Shown in pieces: positions 19,557 through 26,818 of a DNA stretch of 64,000 bases; position 1 is the first letter of the stretch; every line of letters begins with the position of its first letter. This stretch comes from Helicobacter cetorum (GTDB lineage Bacteria > Campylobacterota > Campylobacteria > Campylobacterales > Helicobacteraceae). The stretch lies in the NCBI RefSeq assembly GCF_900198405.1, contig NZ_FZMR01000023.1, positions 1 through 64,000 on the forward strand, written 5' to 3'. Below the pieces are notes generated by a model. It did not search any database. It was not told the DNA's origin and saw nothing but the letters and a program-made list of their open reading frames with translations. The position numbers and the translations under genes are program-made.

Positions 19557-22517
19557 TTATTTTAAAAAATCTTTGTTATAAAAATCAAAATACGCTTGCA
19601 GAGCCTCTTTCACCGCCTTTTTAGTGCTTGCGTAATCTGCATCAAAAAAATCCGCATTAAAAATCTTGCCAAATTTAGCCCCTAAAAACGAAATAGAGCG
19701 GTTATTAAACGCCTTGTTAATAAAATCCTTTGTTTCATCGCTTTTTAAATGGTATCGCTTGATAATCTCTTCTAATTCTTTCTCTTTTTTATGCTGAATA
19801 AATTCTTCAAACGCCATAATAATATCGCTAGGCTTTTCTTTCTCAAAACGCTTGAAAAACTCTTCTAACAAGCCCTTAATTTCTCTAGCGCTAGGGGCTT
19901 TATTCACTTGCTCATTAATCTCTTGTGCTGGAACACCTTTTTGAAACAATTCTAAAATATATTTTACGCTCACTTCAATGACTTTTAATAATTCTAAAGC
20001 GTAGTCTTGCTCATCAATATCATTAGAATTGGTCGTCTCAGAGCTATTTTTGCTCGCGCTATTATCGGCATTATCCCTATTATCGCTACCATTAGCTTGA
20101 CTTTTCAAATCATCTTTAAAATCTTGGTAATAGCTCCCATAATCTTGCAACGCCCTCTCATCAATAATCCTATCTTTTTCAAATTGGCTAAAATACCTTA
20201 AAGCGTTATCCAACCTCAACAATTCGTTAAAAGCTCTCATAAAAGCTTTTTTCTGCTCTATTGTTTCTAAACCTTTCAAGAAATTGAGTTCAAACTCTTT
20301 TTGAAATTTCTCAACGCAGTTTTGGTATTTTTCAAGGCCTTCATTATAATGGCTTATAACCACTTCTTTATGATTGTCTAGACTATACAGCTTTAGCGCA
20401 TCATTCAAATTATTTTCTAAATTTCTAAAACTTACAATATTTCCATGCGATTTTTGAGGGTTATAAATCCTATTGGTCCTACTAAACGCTTGGATTAGCC
20501 CATGCTCTTTGAGATTTTTATCCACCCATAGCGTATTAAGACTAGGCGCATCAAAGCCGGTCAAAAACATGTTCACTACAATGAGTAAATCAATTTCTTT
20601 CTTTTTCATTCTAGAAGAAATGTCTTTATAATACCCCTCAAAATCACGATTGATACGAAAATTCGTATGAAACTTTTCATTATAGTGATTGATAGCCCTA
20701 CTTAAAAATTCCTTATCATCAGGGTCTAGCCCCTTAGCATCTTCATTATTTTCTTCCTCTTCATCGCTCTTGCTTGCGCTACTATAAATCAAAGCGATTT
20801 TCAAATCATGCGAAATGCTTTGAAAACTCTCATAATATTTTCTCGCCATGCTAATACTTTCAGTCGCTAAAATAGAATTAAACTCACGCTGTTTTGTCTT
20901 AGTATTAAATTGATGGATAATTTCTTTTGCAATCGTATCAATACGCTTAGGGTTTAAACTCTCAAGCTTGTCTAATTTATCATTATCTTTATAGTAATCC
21001 ACCATAAACTTTAGCACCGTTTCATTCTCAATCGCATGAACAATCGTGTATTGGTGCAAGCACTCGCCAAAGACATAATCAGTAGAAAGCTCAATGCTTT
21101 TATTTTCTTTAGCGTTTGGGTTATCTAGCAATCTATTCTTTTCCTCTTGGCTAAGAATAGGTGTGCCGGTAAAACCATACAAATGATAGTTTTTAAAATT
21201 TTCAGTAATATTTTGGTGCATAGTGCCAAACTGCGAGCGGTGGCATTCATCAAAGATAAAAACCACCTCTTTTTGGTAATAACTCTCTGTATCCTTACCT
21301 TTTTTATCCTTATCAATCATGCGGTTAAGTTTTTGAATCGTAGTGATGATAATCTTATCCTGCTCTTTAGAGCTTTTTAGCTTTTCTTTCAAATCCGCAC
21401 CATTATTAGTGCTAGTAACACAACCTTTTTGAAATTTATTGTATTCTTGTATCGTTTGGTGGTCTAAATCCTTTCTATCCACTACAAACAGAATTTTTTC
21501 AATCCTTTCAAAGCTTTTTAATAATATTGCTGTTTTAAAAGAAGTGAGCGTCTTACCACTCCCTGTAGAATGCCAGATATAGCCCCTAGACTTACATTTT
21601 TCTTTACTCTCTAAATTCCTATAAATCTTTTGTAAAATCTCTTCGCACGCTTTGACTTGATAAGGACGCATAATCAGTAGTTCATCATTAGCGTTAAACA
21701 CGCTATAAAAAAAGAGTATTTTTAAAAGCGTGTCTTTATTTAAAAAAGTGGGGGTAAAGTCCTCTAAATCTAGCCATGCCTTATTATCCTTATTAGCCCA
21801 ATGGATTTTAAACACGCTTTCAGATTTAAACGCTTTCTTTTGATTTTTGGTTTCATTTTTTTGAAGGAGTTTTTTAAAAAACGCGCTATTAGGGTAGTAA
21901 TAGCTTAGCGTGCCATTAGATGCGATAAACATTTGGATAAATTCTAATAGATTCCCCCTTAGCCCCTCTTCTTTGTATCTTTCCAACTGCTCTATCGCCT
22001 CATTAATGCTAACGCCCCTTTTTTTCAGCTCTATATGCACTAACGGCAATCCATTGACTAAAATCTGCACATCATAGCGGTTATCCTTACTTTTATATTG
22101 GTTCATCACTTGCAAATGATTCTTGCTTAAATCGCTTTTATCAAAGAGTTGGAGCGTTTTTGTCTCTTTATTATCAAACTCAAAATTAAAACACCAATCC
22201 CTTTGTGCGCGCCTTGTTCTATCTGTATAGCCCTCGCCATTAAGCTCATCATTAAGCAATCTTTTAAACTCGTTTTCACTCAAAGTGATATTATTCAATC
22301 TCTCAAATTGGTTTTTAAAATTCTGTTTTAATTCTTGCTCGTTTTTGGGCTTGATTTTTTCATAGCCTAAGCTCTCTAAATCTTTGATAAGCGTTTCTTC
22401 TAGTTCTCCCTCGCTTTGCTTATCACTCTTTCTTGCTCTAGGCTCATGTTCTACAAAAGCACTCACACAAGTTAAAGGGCTTTCTAAAATGACTTTTTGT
22501 TGGTTGGTTTTAGACAT
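19557..22517 (-). CDS. hsdR: Type I restriction enzyme R subunit HsdR
   Basis: A 986 aa motor and nuclease subunit. The PD-(D/E)xK nuclease core is RYDVQILVNGLPLVHIELKK, with Asp149, Glu163 and Lys165. The SF2 translocase has Walker A HSTGSGKT at 315-322, DECH at 423-426, GFTGTP, and the late motif QAFSRTNRIYNP. The C-terminal helical domain for HsdM binding is present. A short Asn/Ser/Asp-rich linker lies near residue 820. Its start overlaps the hsdS stop by 8 bp. It looks intact. Confidence 0.96.
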   Translation of the reverse strand: MSKTNQQKVILESPLTCVSAFVEHEPRARKSDKQSEGELEETLIKDLESLGYEKIKPKNEQELKQNFKNQFERLNNITLSENEFKRLLNDELNGEGYTDRTRRAQRDWCFNFEFDNKETKTLQLFDKSDLSKNHLQVMNQYKSKDNRYDVQILVNGLPLVHIELKKRGVSINEAIEQLERYKEEGLRGNLLEFIQMFIASNGTLSYYYPNSAFFKKLLQKNETKNQKKAFKSESVFKIHWANKDNKAWLDLEDFTPTFLNKDTLLKILFFYSVFNANDELLIMRPYQVKACEEILQKIYRNLESKEKCKSRGYIWHSTGSGKTLTSFKTAILLKSFERIEKILFVVDRKDLDHQTIQEYNKFQKGCVTSTNNGADLKEKLKSSKEQDKIIITTIQKLNRMIDKDKKGKDTESYYQKEVVFIFDECHRSQFGTMHQNITENFKNYHLYGFTGTPILSQEEKNRLLDNPNAKENKSIELSTDYVFGECLHQYTIVHAIENETVLKFMVDYYKDNDKLDKLESLNPKRIDTIAKEIIHQFNTKTKQREFNSILATESISMARKYYESFQSISHDLKIALIYSSASKSDEEEENNEDAKGLDPDDKEFLSRAINHYNEKFHTNFRINRDFEGYYKDISSRMKKKEIDLLIVVNMFLTGFDAPSLNTLWVDKNLKEHGLIQAFSRTNRIYNPQKSHGNIVSFRNLENNLNDALKLYSLDNHKEVVISHYNEGLEKYQNCVEKFQKEFELNFLKGLETIEQKKAFMRAFNELLRLDNALRYFSQFEKDRIIDERALQDYGSYYQDFKDDLKSQANGSDNRDNADNSASKNSSETTNSNDIDEQDYALELLKVIEVSVKYILELFQKGVPAQEINEQVNKAPSAREIKGLLEEFFKRFEKEKPSDIIMAFEEFIQHKKEKELEEIIKRYHLKSDETKDFINKAFNNRSISFLGAKFGKIFNADFFDADYASTKKAVKEALQAYFDFYNKDFLK

Positions 22518-24387
22518 GTTCTTCCTTTTGATAAGTAGTGAAATCTAATAGGGCGTCTCTATAATAGGTGTATTGTTTTTCTCTTAGCGTTAATTCTTTT
22601 TCTATAAGAGCGATAAGACCTTTGGTGTTATCATTAAAAGCGTCTAAAATCTCTACGATTTTTTCTTGGATTTCTAGGGGCGGAATGGGGATTTTGATTA
22701 AAGAATAATTTTGTAGCCATTGTCGTTGATGGTCTTCTGTTTTGGGCTTATAAGAAATCGTTTGCATGGCATAGTAGATAAATCTAATATCAAAATTTTC
22801 TTTAGCCTTAAGTATTTTTAAAGCACTAGATTTAACTTTAAAATCAAAATCTACCCACTGAAAGCTAGTCGTAAAGTCATCAAAGATAATTACGGGGTTA
22901 TTTTTGTTAGCTATATAAATTCCGCTTGTTTCATTTGTATAACCTAAAATAAAAGTTTTTCCTGCAGTTAAAACCGGTATTTTATAATCATTACCATATT
23001 CTGCCTTTTTAACTAAATATTTTGTGGGCTGTTCATAGGCTAAAACTTCCCCAAGCGGTTTAAATTCCACCCCATTAAATAGGGCGTTTAAAAGGGTATT
23101 CAAACTTATTTTATCGCTTAGGATATGCGAAATTTTTTCTAAATTTTTACGACTATAAAACGCTTTGAACTTAAGGGGGGTTTTAAATTTTTGAAGTAAA
23201 ATTTCATTGCGTCCCTTTTCTGTAAGGATTAGGGACACATCTCTACAAAAAGGACTTGTCATGCAAAAACATGATTTGTCTTGGCGTTCATTATACTTTA
23301 ATTTTTCCTTTTTAGGGTTTAAATTAGAGTTTAAGATTGAGCGTTGAGCTTTAGCTCCCAAATTTTTGGGGGCGTCCTTTTTGAGAGAATAAATCATCAA
23401 ATCTTTTAAATGATTTTCATCAGCACTTAAAGCATGCCATGATTGTATCTTAAGGGGGGTTTTAGCGTGTTTAGATAGAATTTCACTCTGCCCCTTCTCG
23501 TTAAGATTAGGGGCAAACATTTGCCTAAAAGGACTTATAATGGAAAAACCATTTAATAAGTCTTGGCGTTCATTATACTTTAATTTTTCCTTTTTAGGGT
23601 TTAAATTAGAGTTTAAGATTGAGCGTTGAGCTTTAGCTCCCAAATTTTTGGGGGCGTCCTTTAAGGCAAGATTTTCTGAATGCTTTAAAATTTCCTCTTT
23701 TAATAACGCTTTTAAAATATAATCTTTTAAATAGTGTTTTTTAATATCACTAAAATCACACAAACTATCTCTGTAATAAGCGTATTGCTCGCCCCGCTTT
23801 TTAAGTTCTGTTTTAAGTTCTGTTTTAAGTTCTGTAAAAGCGTCTAAAATCTCTACGATTTTTTCTTGGATTTCTAGGGGCGGAATGGGGATTTTTAGGT
23901 TTTTAAAATTACTCATAAGCAAATTAGTTTGTGCGCTACCAAACGAGTGATTGCAATATTGTTTTTTTAGCCAACTAGACATCAAAAGATAGTATAAAAA
24001 ATAAGGCTTAATCAAATTTGTATTTGGCTTAATAGAATAAATTGCCTCATTAATAGCATAATTTTTAGGCTCTTCATTAATGACAAAGCACTCCCCTATT
24101 GTGCCTTTTGCAGAAAATAAAATATCATTCACTTCTAAATTAGCCCGCTTATTGCAAAGTATTAGGGCTTCATCATTAATTTTATTTGTTTTATCATCTA
24201 TTACAAGTTTTCCATTTTTTAATTCACGAATTGTAATAAAAAAATTCGTTGCGTCTTTTGTATTAAATTTAAAAAAATTTCTTGGATTAAGACCTGTTTT
24301 TAACGATAAAACGACTTCCCCAAGCGGTTTAAATTCCACCCCATGCGGACAACACTTTTTTAAAAGCTTTTCTAGGTAGTGTTTCAT
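22510..24387 (-). CDS. hsdS: Type I restriction specificity subunit HsdS with two antisense aapA cassettes inside
   Basis: A 625 aa frame, about 200 aa longer than usual. The first target-recognition half (residues about 1-190) starts CCPHGVEFKPLGEV and ends with PPLEIQEKIVEILDAF, followed by a TELK repeat and a conserved helix. The second half (from about residue 440) starts NGVEFKPLGEV and ends with the same IQEKIVEILDAF helix. Residues about 245-435 are not HsdS: they are two near-identical tracts (SILNSNLNPKKEKLKYNERQ) that are the antisense translation of two toxin cassettes on the plus strand. The frame stays open through both. Whether the long protein is made and works, or is a disrupted gene, cannot be decided here. 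Confidence 0.85.
   Translation of the reverse strand: MKHYLEKLLKKCCPHGVEFKPLGEVVLSLKTGLNPRNFFKFNTKDATNFFITIRELKNGKLVIDDKTNKINDEALILCNKRANLEVNDILFSAKGTIGECFVINEEPKNYAINEAIYSIKPNTNLIKPYFLYYLLMSSWLKKQYCNHSFGSAQTNLLMSNFKNLKIPIPPLEIQEKIVEILDAFTELKTELKTELKKRGEQYAYYRDSLCDFSDIKKHYLKDYILKALLKEEILKHSENLALKDAPKNLGAKAQRSILNSNLNPKKEKLKYNERQDLLNGFSIISPFRQMFAPNLNEKGQSEILSKHAKTPLKIQSWHALSADENHLKDLMIYSLKKDAPKNLGAKAQRSILNSNLNPKKEKLKYNERQDKSCFCMTSPFCRDVSLILTEKGRNEILLQKFKTPLKFKAFYSRKNLEKISHILSDKISLNTLLNALFNGVEFKPLGEVLAYEQPTKYLVKKAEYGNDYKIPVLTAGKTFILGYTNETSGIYIANKNNPVIIFDDFTTSFQWVDFDFKVKSSALKILKAKENFDIRFIYYAMQTISYKPKTEDHQRQWLQNYSLIKIPIPPLEIQEKIVEILDAFNDNTKGLIALIEKELTLREKQYTYYRDALLDFTTYQKEEHV
22636..22695. repeat. 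60 bp direct repeat, copy 1 (HsdS conserved region)
   Basis: Identical over 60 bp to 23836-23895. It encodes the conserved PPLEIQEKIVEILDAF segment after the second recognition domain. The two copies are exactly 1200 bp apart, a multiple of three, so recombination between them would keep the frame and remove one recognition domain plus two aapA cassettes. Confidence 0.9.
23045..23075. repeat. 31 bp direct repeat, copy 1 (start of HsdS recognition half)
   Basis: Identical to 24314-24344 and encodes the GVEFKPLGEV segment that opens each recognition half. Copies are 1269 bp apart, also a multiple of three. Together with the 60 bp repeat each recognition domain is bracketed by identical DNA. 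Confidence 0.9.
23211..23283 (-). ncRNA. IsoA-type antisense antitoxin RNA 1 (predicted)
   Basis: On the minus strand a perfect -10 TATAAT lies at 23295-23290, inside the toxin frame. Transcription from about 23283 would run over the toxin start codon and ribosome-binding site and end at the 5' hairpin, giving about 73 nt. This is the design of H. pylori IsoA RNAs, which pair with AapA mRNA. Ends are inferred. Confidence 0.65.
23261..23347 (+). CDS. aapA: AapA-family type I toxin peptide 1
   Basis: A 28 codon frame starting MQKHDLSWRSLYFNFSFLG and ending FKIER. The core (W-R-S-L-Y-F then a hydrophobic stretch with F-L-G and Lys, basic C-terminus) matches the H. pylori AapA1 pattern as I remember it (SWKTLYLKISFLGCKV). 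AapA peptides insert into the inner membrane and stop growth when the antisense RNA is lost. The frame is preceded by AAAAGGA at 7 nt. It lies antisense inside hsdS, which explains why a protein search on the minus strand would miss it. Confidence 0.85.
   Translation: MQKHDLSWRSLYFNFSFLGFKLEFKIER
23490..23565 (-). ncRNA. IsoA-type antisense antitoxin RNA 2 (predicted)
   Basis: Minus-strand -10 TATAAT at 23577-23572 inside the toxin frame. The predicted RNA of about 76 nt covers the toxin start region and ends at the 5' hairpin. Ends are inferred from the common layout of the four cassettes. Confidence 0.65.
23540..23629 (+). CDS. aapA: AapA-family type I toxin peptide 2
   Basis: A 29 codon frame starting MEKPFNKSWRSLYFNFSFLG. 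From W9 onward it is identical to peptides 1 and 4, while the first eight residues differ. Shine-Dalgarno AAAAGGA lies 7 nt upstream. Divergence confined to the part that pairs with the antisense RNA start would give each toxin its own antitoxin. It lies inside hsdS on the opposite strand. Confidence 0.85.
   Translation: MEKPFNKSWRSLYFNFSFLGFKLEFKIER
23799..23834. repeat. 12 bp tandem repeat x3 encoding TELK in HsdS
   Basis: Three perfect copies of TTTTAAGTTCTG (plus strand), encoding TELK-TELK-TELK in HsdS between the first recognition half and the central helix. It sits where the four-residue repeats of EcoR124-type HsdS set the spacing between the two half-sites, so gain or loss of a unit would be expected to change the recognised spacer. 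Confidence 0.85.
23836..23895. repeat. 60 bp direct repeat, copy 2 (HsdS conserved region)
   Basis: Second copy of the repeat at 22636-22695, identical over 60 bp. It encodes the end of the first recognition half and directly abuts the TELK repeat. Confidence 0.9.
24314..24344. repeat. 31 bp direct repeat, copy 2 (start of HsdS recognition half)
   Basis: Second copy of the 31 bp repeat at 23045-23075. It encodes GVEFKPLGEV near the HsdS N-terminus. Confidence 0.9.
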
Positions 24388-24559
24388 GCAAGTCCCCTAT
24401 GCTTTAAAACACTCAAAATGCTTTGCTTGGGGGTTAAAATTTCTTGCTGTCTTTTAAAAGCTTTTAAGGCGTTTAAAAAAGGGGTTTCTTGGTTTTCTAA
24501 AGTTTGAAAAAATCTAATCTTAAGAGAGGTTTTAAGGTTTTTAGATAGAATGTTATCTC

Positions 24560-24632
24560 GCCCTAGTTTTTTGCTAGGGCGTATCCCAACTACTAAGGAA
24601 TTTATCATGCACAAACATGGTAAAAAACCTTG
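24560..24632 (-). ncRNA. IsoA-type antisense antitoxin RNA 3 (predicted)
   Basis: Minus-strand -10 TATAAT at 24644-24639 inside the toxin frame. The predicted RNA is about 73 nt and ends at the GCCCTAG hairpin. Inferred from layout. Confidence 0.65.
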
Positions 24633-24696
24633 GCGTTCATTATACTTTAAATTCTGTTTATTCGGGTTAAAAGTAGTCTTAAAAATAAAACGCTGA
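24607..24696 (+). CDS. aapA: AapA-family type I toxin peptide 3 (divergent)
   Basis: A 29 codon frame starting MHKHGKKPWRSLYFKFCLFG and ending KVVLKIKR. It is the copy closest to remembered H. pylori AapA1 in pattern (HGK near the start, KVV after the core, basic end). Shine-Dalgarno TAAGGAA lies upstream. Its independent sequence, with all control elements kept, argues for selection rather than a recent copy. It lies between hsdM and hsdS, antisense to their transcript. Confidence 0.87.
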   Translation: MHKHGKKPWRSLYFKFCLFGLKVVLKIKR

Positions 24697-24856
24697 AAGG
24701 TTTCCCCCATTTTTTGGGGGTTCTTTAAAGTGGGGACTTTTTCAAAAAAATTAGCCGAATTTGAGTTTCGTTGGAAATCATTTTTATTACCCTTTAAAAC
24801 ATGCCATGATTGTATCTTAAGAGAGATTTTAAATTTTTGAAGTAAAATTTCATCTC

Positions 24857-24932
24857 GCCCCTTCTCGTTAAGATTAGGGGCGTATTCCCGAATAAAAGGA
24901 TACCTCATGGCAAAGCCACGAAGTAAGCCTTG
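24857..24932 (-). ncRNA. IsoA-type antisense antitoxin RNA 4 (predicted)
   Basis: Minus-strand -10 TATAAT at 24944-24939 inside the toxin frame. The predicted RNA is about 76 nt, ending at the GCCCC hairpin. Inferred from layout. Confidence 0.65.
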
Positions 24933-24996
24933 GCGTTCATTATACTTTAATTTTTCCTTTTTAGGGTTTAAATTAGAGTTTAAGATTGAGCGTTGA
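24907..24996 (+). CDS. aapA: AapA-family type I toxin peptide 4
   Basis: A 29 codon frame starting MAKPRSKPWRSLYFNFSFLG. It is identical to peptides 1 and 2 from the core Trp to the stop. The Shine-Dalgarno AAAAGGA lies upstream. The leader of the peptide is private to this copy. It is placed 68 bp from the end of hsdM, antisense to the hsd transcript. Confidence 0.85.
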   Translation: MAKPRSKPWRSLYFNFSFLGFKLEFKIER

Positions 24997-25063
24997 GCTT
25001 TAGCTCCCAAATCTTTGGGGGCGTCCTTTATCGTGGAATAATGCCTTAATATAAAACGCATGC

Positions 25064-26695
25064 TTAATGCCCCCTTTCAAGCTCACTGATGAGATTATCC
25101 AAAAACGAGCGTTTTAAATCTTGTGTTTTAACAATTTCTTCTAGCTCTAAATTTAAAGCCTTGATATTGATTACCTCTTGTTCTTCTAAGCTGCTTGGCA
25201 CGCTTAGGTTATAGCCGTTTTCTTGTAATTCTTCTTTGGTTTTAATATAGCAAAAATTAGGAATGTTCTCACGCTTTAAATACGCCTCTAAAATCTGGTC
25301 TATATGCGTTTCTTTCAGTTGGTTGGTGGCATTCTCTCTTTCATAAAGCTTGGTCGCATCAATAAGTAGAATGCTATCATTATTTTTATTTTCTTTATTC
25401 GTTCGTAAGATTAAAATAGATGCAGGAATGGTAGTGCCAAAGAATAAATCTTTTGGCAGAGCTATCACGCAATCTACAAAGTTGTTGTCAACCAAGTATT
25501 CTCTGATTTTTTTCTCACTATTACTACGATATAACGCTCCATTAGCAATGACGCTCGCACATATGCCATATTGCGATAATAAATCGCACATATGCAGAAT
25601 AAAGGCTAAGTCCGCATATCCTTTAGGGGCTAGTTTGCCAGCCACTCTAAAACGCTCATCTTGTTCTAAGATTTTCTCTTGGTCTTCATACCACCCATTT
25701 GGCATGTCCTTGCCATAGCTAAAGGGTGGGTTAGATACAATCACATCAAAGCCATGCTCTATATCGCCCTCTTTTTGATGCTTGGGTTCTAAGAGGGTGT
25801 TAGCGCACCGAATGTTAAAATTCTCATAATCCACTCCGTGCAAGAACATGTTCATGCGGGCTAAATCGTAGTTGAGCGGATTTTTTTCTTGCCCATAGAA
25901 TTGATAGGAATAATTGTTTCTAGCGAATTGCAAAAGCAAAGAGCCAGAGCCACAGCATGGGTCATAAACGCTAATGGGATTTTTATTTTCAAAATGAGGG
26001 GTTCTATCTAAATGCGCATGCGTGATTTTATAGAGTAAGCGCGAGACGCTTTGAGGGGTGAAAAACTCACCCCCACTCTTGCCCCCCTCTTTAGCGTAAT
26101 AGTTGATAAGATATTCATAAGCATCGCCTAAAATATCAATATTAAAGGAGTCAAAATCATTAAGTTCTTCAATGATTTTAATAAGGGTTTCAATGCTATG
26201 GTTTTGACTCTCTAAATTGGCTTGCTTGCTGTTAGGGTCATTAGTCTCCCCAATCTCACCTAAAGAAACTTTTCTAAATAAGCCTAAAAAATGCCTTGCT
26301 ACAAAACTATCGCTCTCTAGTTCAAGCGTGTTTAAAGGGTCTTCAATCTGCTTGAAAATTTGGTCTAAATACAAGCCTAAAGACGCTTTTTTACTCTTCT
26401 TAAAAGAGTTTAAAACATTGCAAAATAATTGGCTAGGATAAATGAATAAGCCTTTTTCTTGTATGATTTCTACGATATTTTCTTTTGAAATCTTTTTAAG
26501 GATTTCTTCATCGCTAAAATCTTTGTATTTTTGGTGTGCTTTGGTGCGTGAATCTAAAAAATCGCTGAAATCTTGTGAAAGGTAGTAGTATAAAATCAGC
26601 CCTAAAACATGCTCTTTGGAATAGTCTGTAGCTCGTATAGCGCCTAGCGTTTTCCATAATTTAGCGTGTAATTTCTCTCGTTGCTCTGCTAACAT
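25064..26695 (-). CDS. hsdM: Type I restriction enzyme M subunit HsdM
   Basis: A 543 aa N6-adenine methyltransferase. Helical N-terminal domain (residues 1-170), then GGEFFTPQSVSRLL (208-221), AdoMet motif VYDPCCGSGSLLLQF (243-257), FYGQEKNP, and catalytic IVSNPPFSYG with NPPF at 322-325. It is the first gene of the hsd operon. With HsdS it methylates the target, and with HsdR it cuts unmodified DNA. Intact and of normal length. Confidence 0.96.
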   Translation of the reverse strand: MLAEQREKLHAKLWKTLGAIRATDYSKEHVLGLILYYYLSQDFSDFLDSRTKAHQKYKDFSDEEILKKISKENIVEIIQEKGLFIYPSQLFCNVLNSFKKSKKASLGLYLDQIFKQIEDPLNTLELESDSFVARHFLGLFRKVSLGEIGETNDPNSKQANLESQNHSIETLIKIIEELNDFDSFNIDILGDAYEYLINYYAKEGGKSGGEFFTPQSVSRLLYKITHAHLDRTPHFENKNPISVYDPCCGSGSLLLQFARNNYSYQFYGQEKNPLNYDLARMNMFLHGVDYENFNIRCANTLLEPKHQKEGDIEHGFDVIVSNPPFSYGKDMPNGWYEDQEKILEQDERFRVAGKLAPKGYADLAFILHMCDLLSQYGICASVIANGALYRSNSEKKIREYLVDNNFVDCVIALPKDLFFGTTIPASILILRTNKENKNNDSILLIDATKLYERENATNQLKETHIDQILEAYLKRENIPNFCYIKTKEELQENGYNLSVPSSLEEQEVINIKALNLELEEIVKTQDLKRSFLDNLISELERGH

Positions 26696-26818
26696 TCTAT
26701 AAAGTCCTAAATAAGCGCTTAAAACGCTAAGATTGTATCTAAAAACCTTTAATTTAAAGAAGTTTAAATTTTTAAGATAGAATAGCAGAATTTTTTTATC
26801 AAAGGCTTTAAAATAAGA

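Larger units (their letters stand above)
23197..23380 (+). promoter_or_regulatory. aapA cassette 1: promoter, 5' hairpin and 3' hairpin
   Basis: The -10 box TAAAAT is at 23197-23202, preceded by a conserved CTTAAGGGGGG block. A 5' hairpin GTCCCT/AGGGAC spans 23211-23236, and AAGGA at 23250-23254 precedes the toxin ATG. A 3' hairpin of GCTCCCAAA and TTTGGGGGC follows the stop codon. The same parts recur in the same order in the three other cassettes. Confidence 0.75.
23476..23665 (+). promoter_or_regulatory. aapA cassette 2: promoter, 5' hairpin and 3' hairpin
   Basis: -10 TAGAAT at 23476-23481, 5' hairpin GCCCC/GGGGC at 23490-23514, AAAAGGA before the ATG, and the same GCTCCCAAA/TTTGGGGGC hairpin after the stop codon. 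Apart from the variable 5' region this cassette is nearly identical to cassettes 1 and 4. Confidence 0.75.
24546..24720 (+). promoter_or_regulatory. aapA cassette 3: promoter, 5' hairpin and 3' hairpin
   Basis: -10 TAGAAT at 24546-24551, a strong 5' hairpin GCCCTAG/CTAGGGC at 24560-24580, and a 3' hairpin CCCCC/GGGGG at 24704-24720 after the stop. The sequence differs from the other three cassettes but keeps every element. Confidence 0.75.
24843..25025 (+). promoter_or_regulatory. aapA cassette 4: promoter, 5' hairpin and 3' hairpin
   Basis: -10 TAAAAT at 24843-24848, 5' hairpin GCCCC/GGGGC at 24857-24881, AAAAGGA before the ATG, and the GCTCCCAAA/TTTGGGGGC hairpin after the stop codon. A CTTAAGAGAGATTTT block precedes the promoter as in the other copies. 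Confidence 0.75.
24384..25061 (-). other. Open frame antisense to two aapA cassettes; probably not a protein gene
   Basis: A 225 codon frame between the hsdM stop (3 bp) and the hsdS start (4 bp overlap). Most of it is the minus-strand reading of aapA cassettes 3 and 4: it contains SILNSNLNPKKEKLKYNERQ and the weaker FNPNKQNLKYNERQ, the same antisense text seen inside HsdS. No protein domain is visible. The C-terminal part (ALKAFKRQQEILTPKQS) is unexplained. Operon spacing would allow translation, but the coding signal is better explained by the toxins on the other strand. Confidence 0.6.

Noticed and set aside
23170-25030. CRISPR array, insertion element or genuine protein repeat domain
   Set aside because: The repeats are about 200-300 bp apart, internally structured, and each encodes a promoter, hairpins and a short basic-hydrophobic peptide on the plus strand. 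No spacers of fixed length, no transposase and no terminal inverted repeats.
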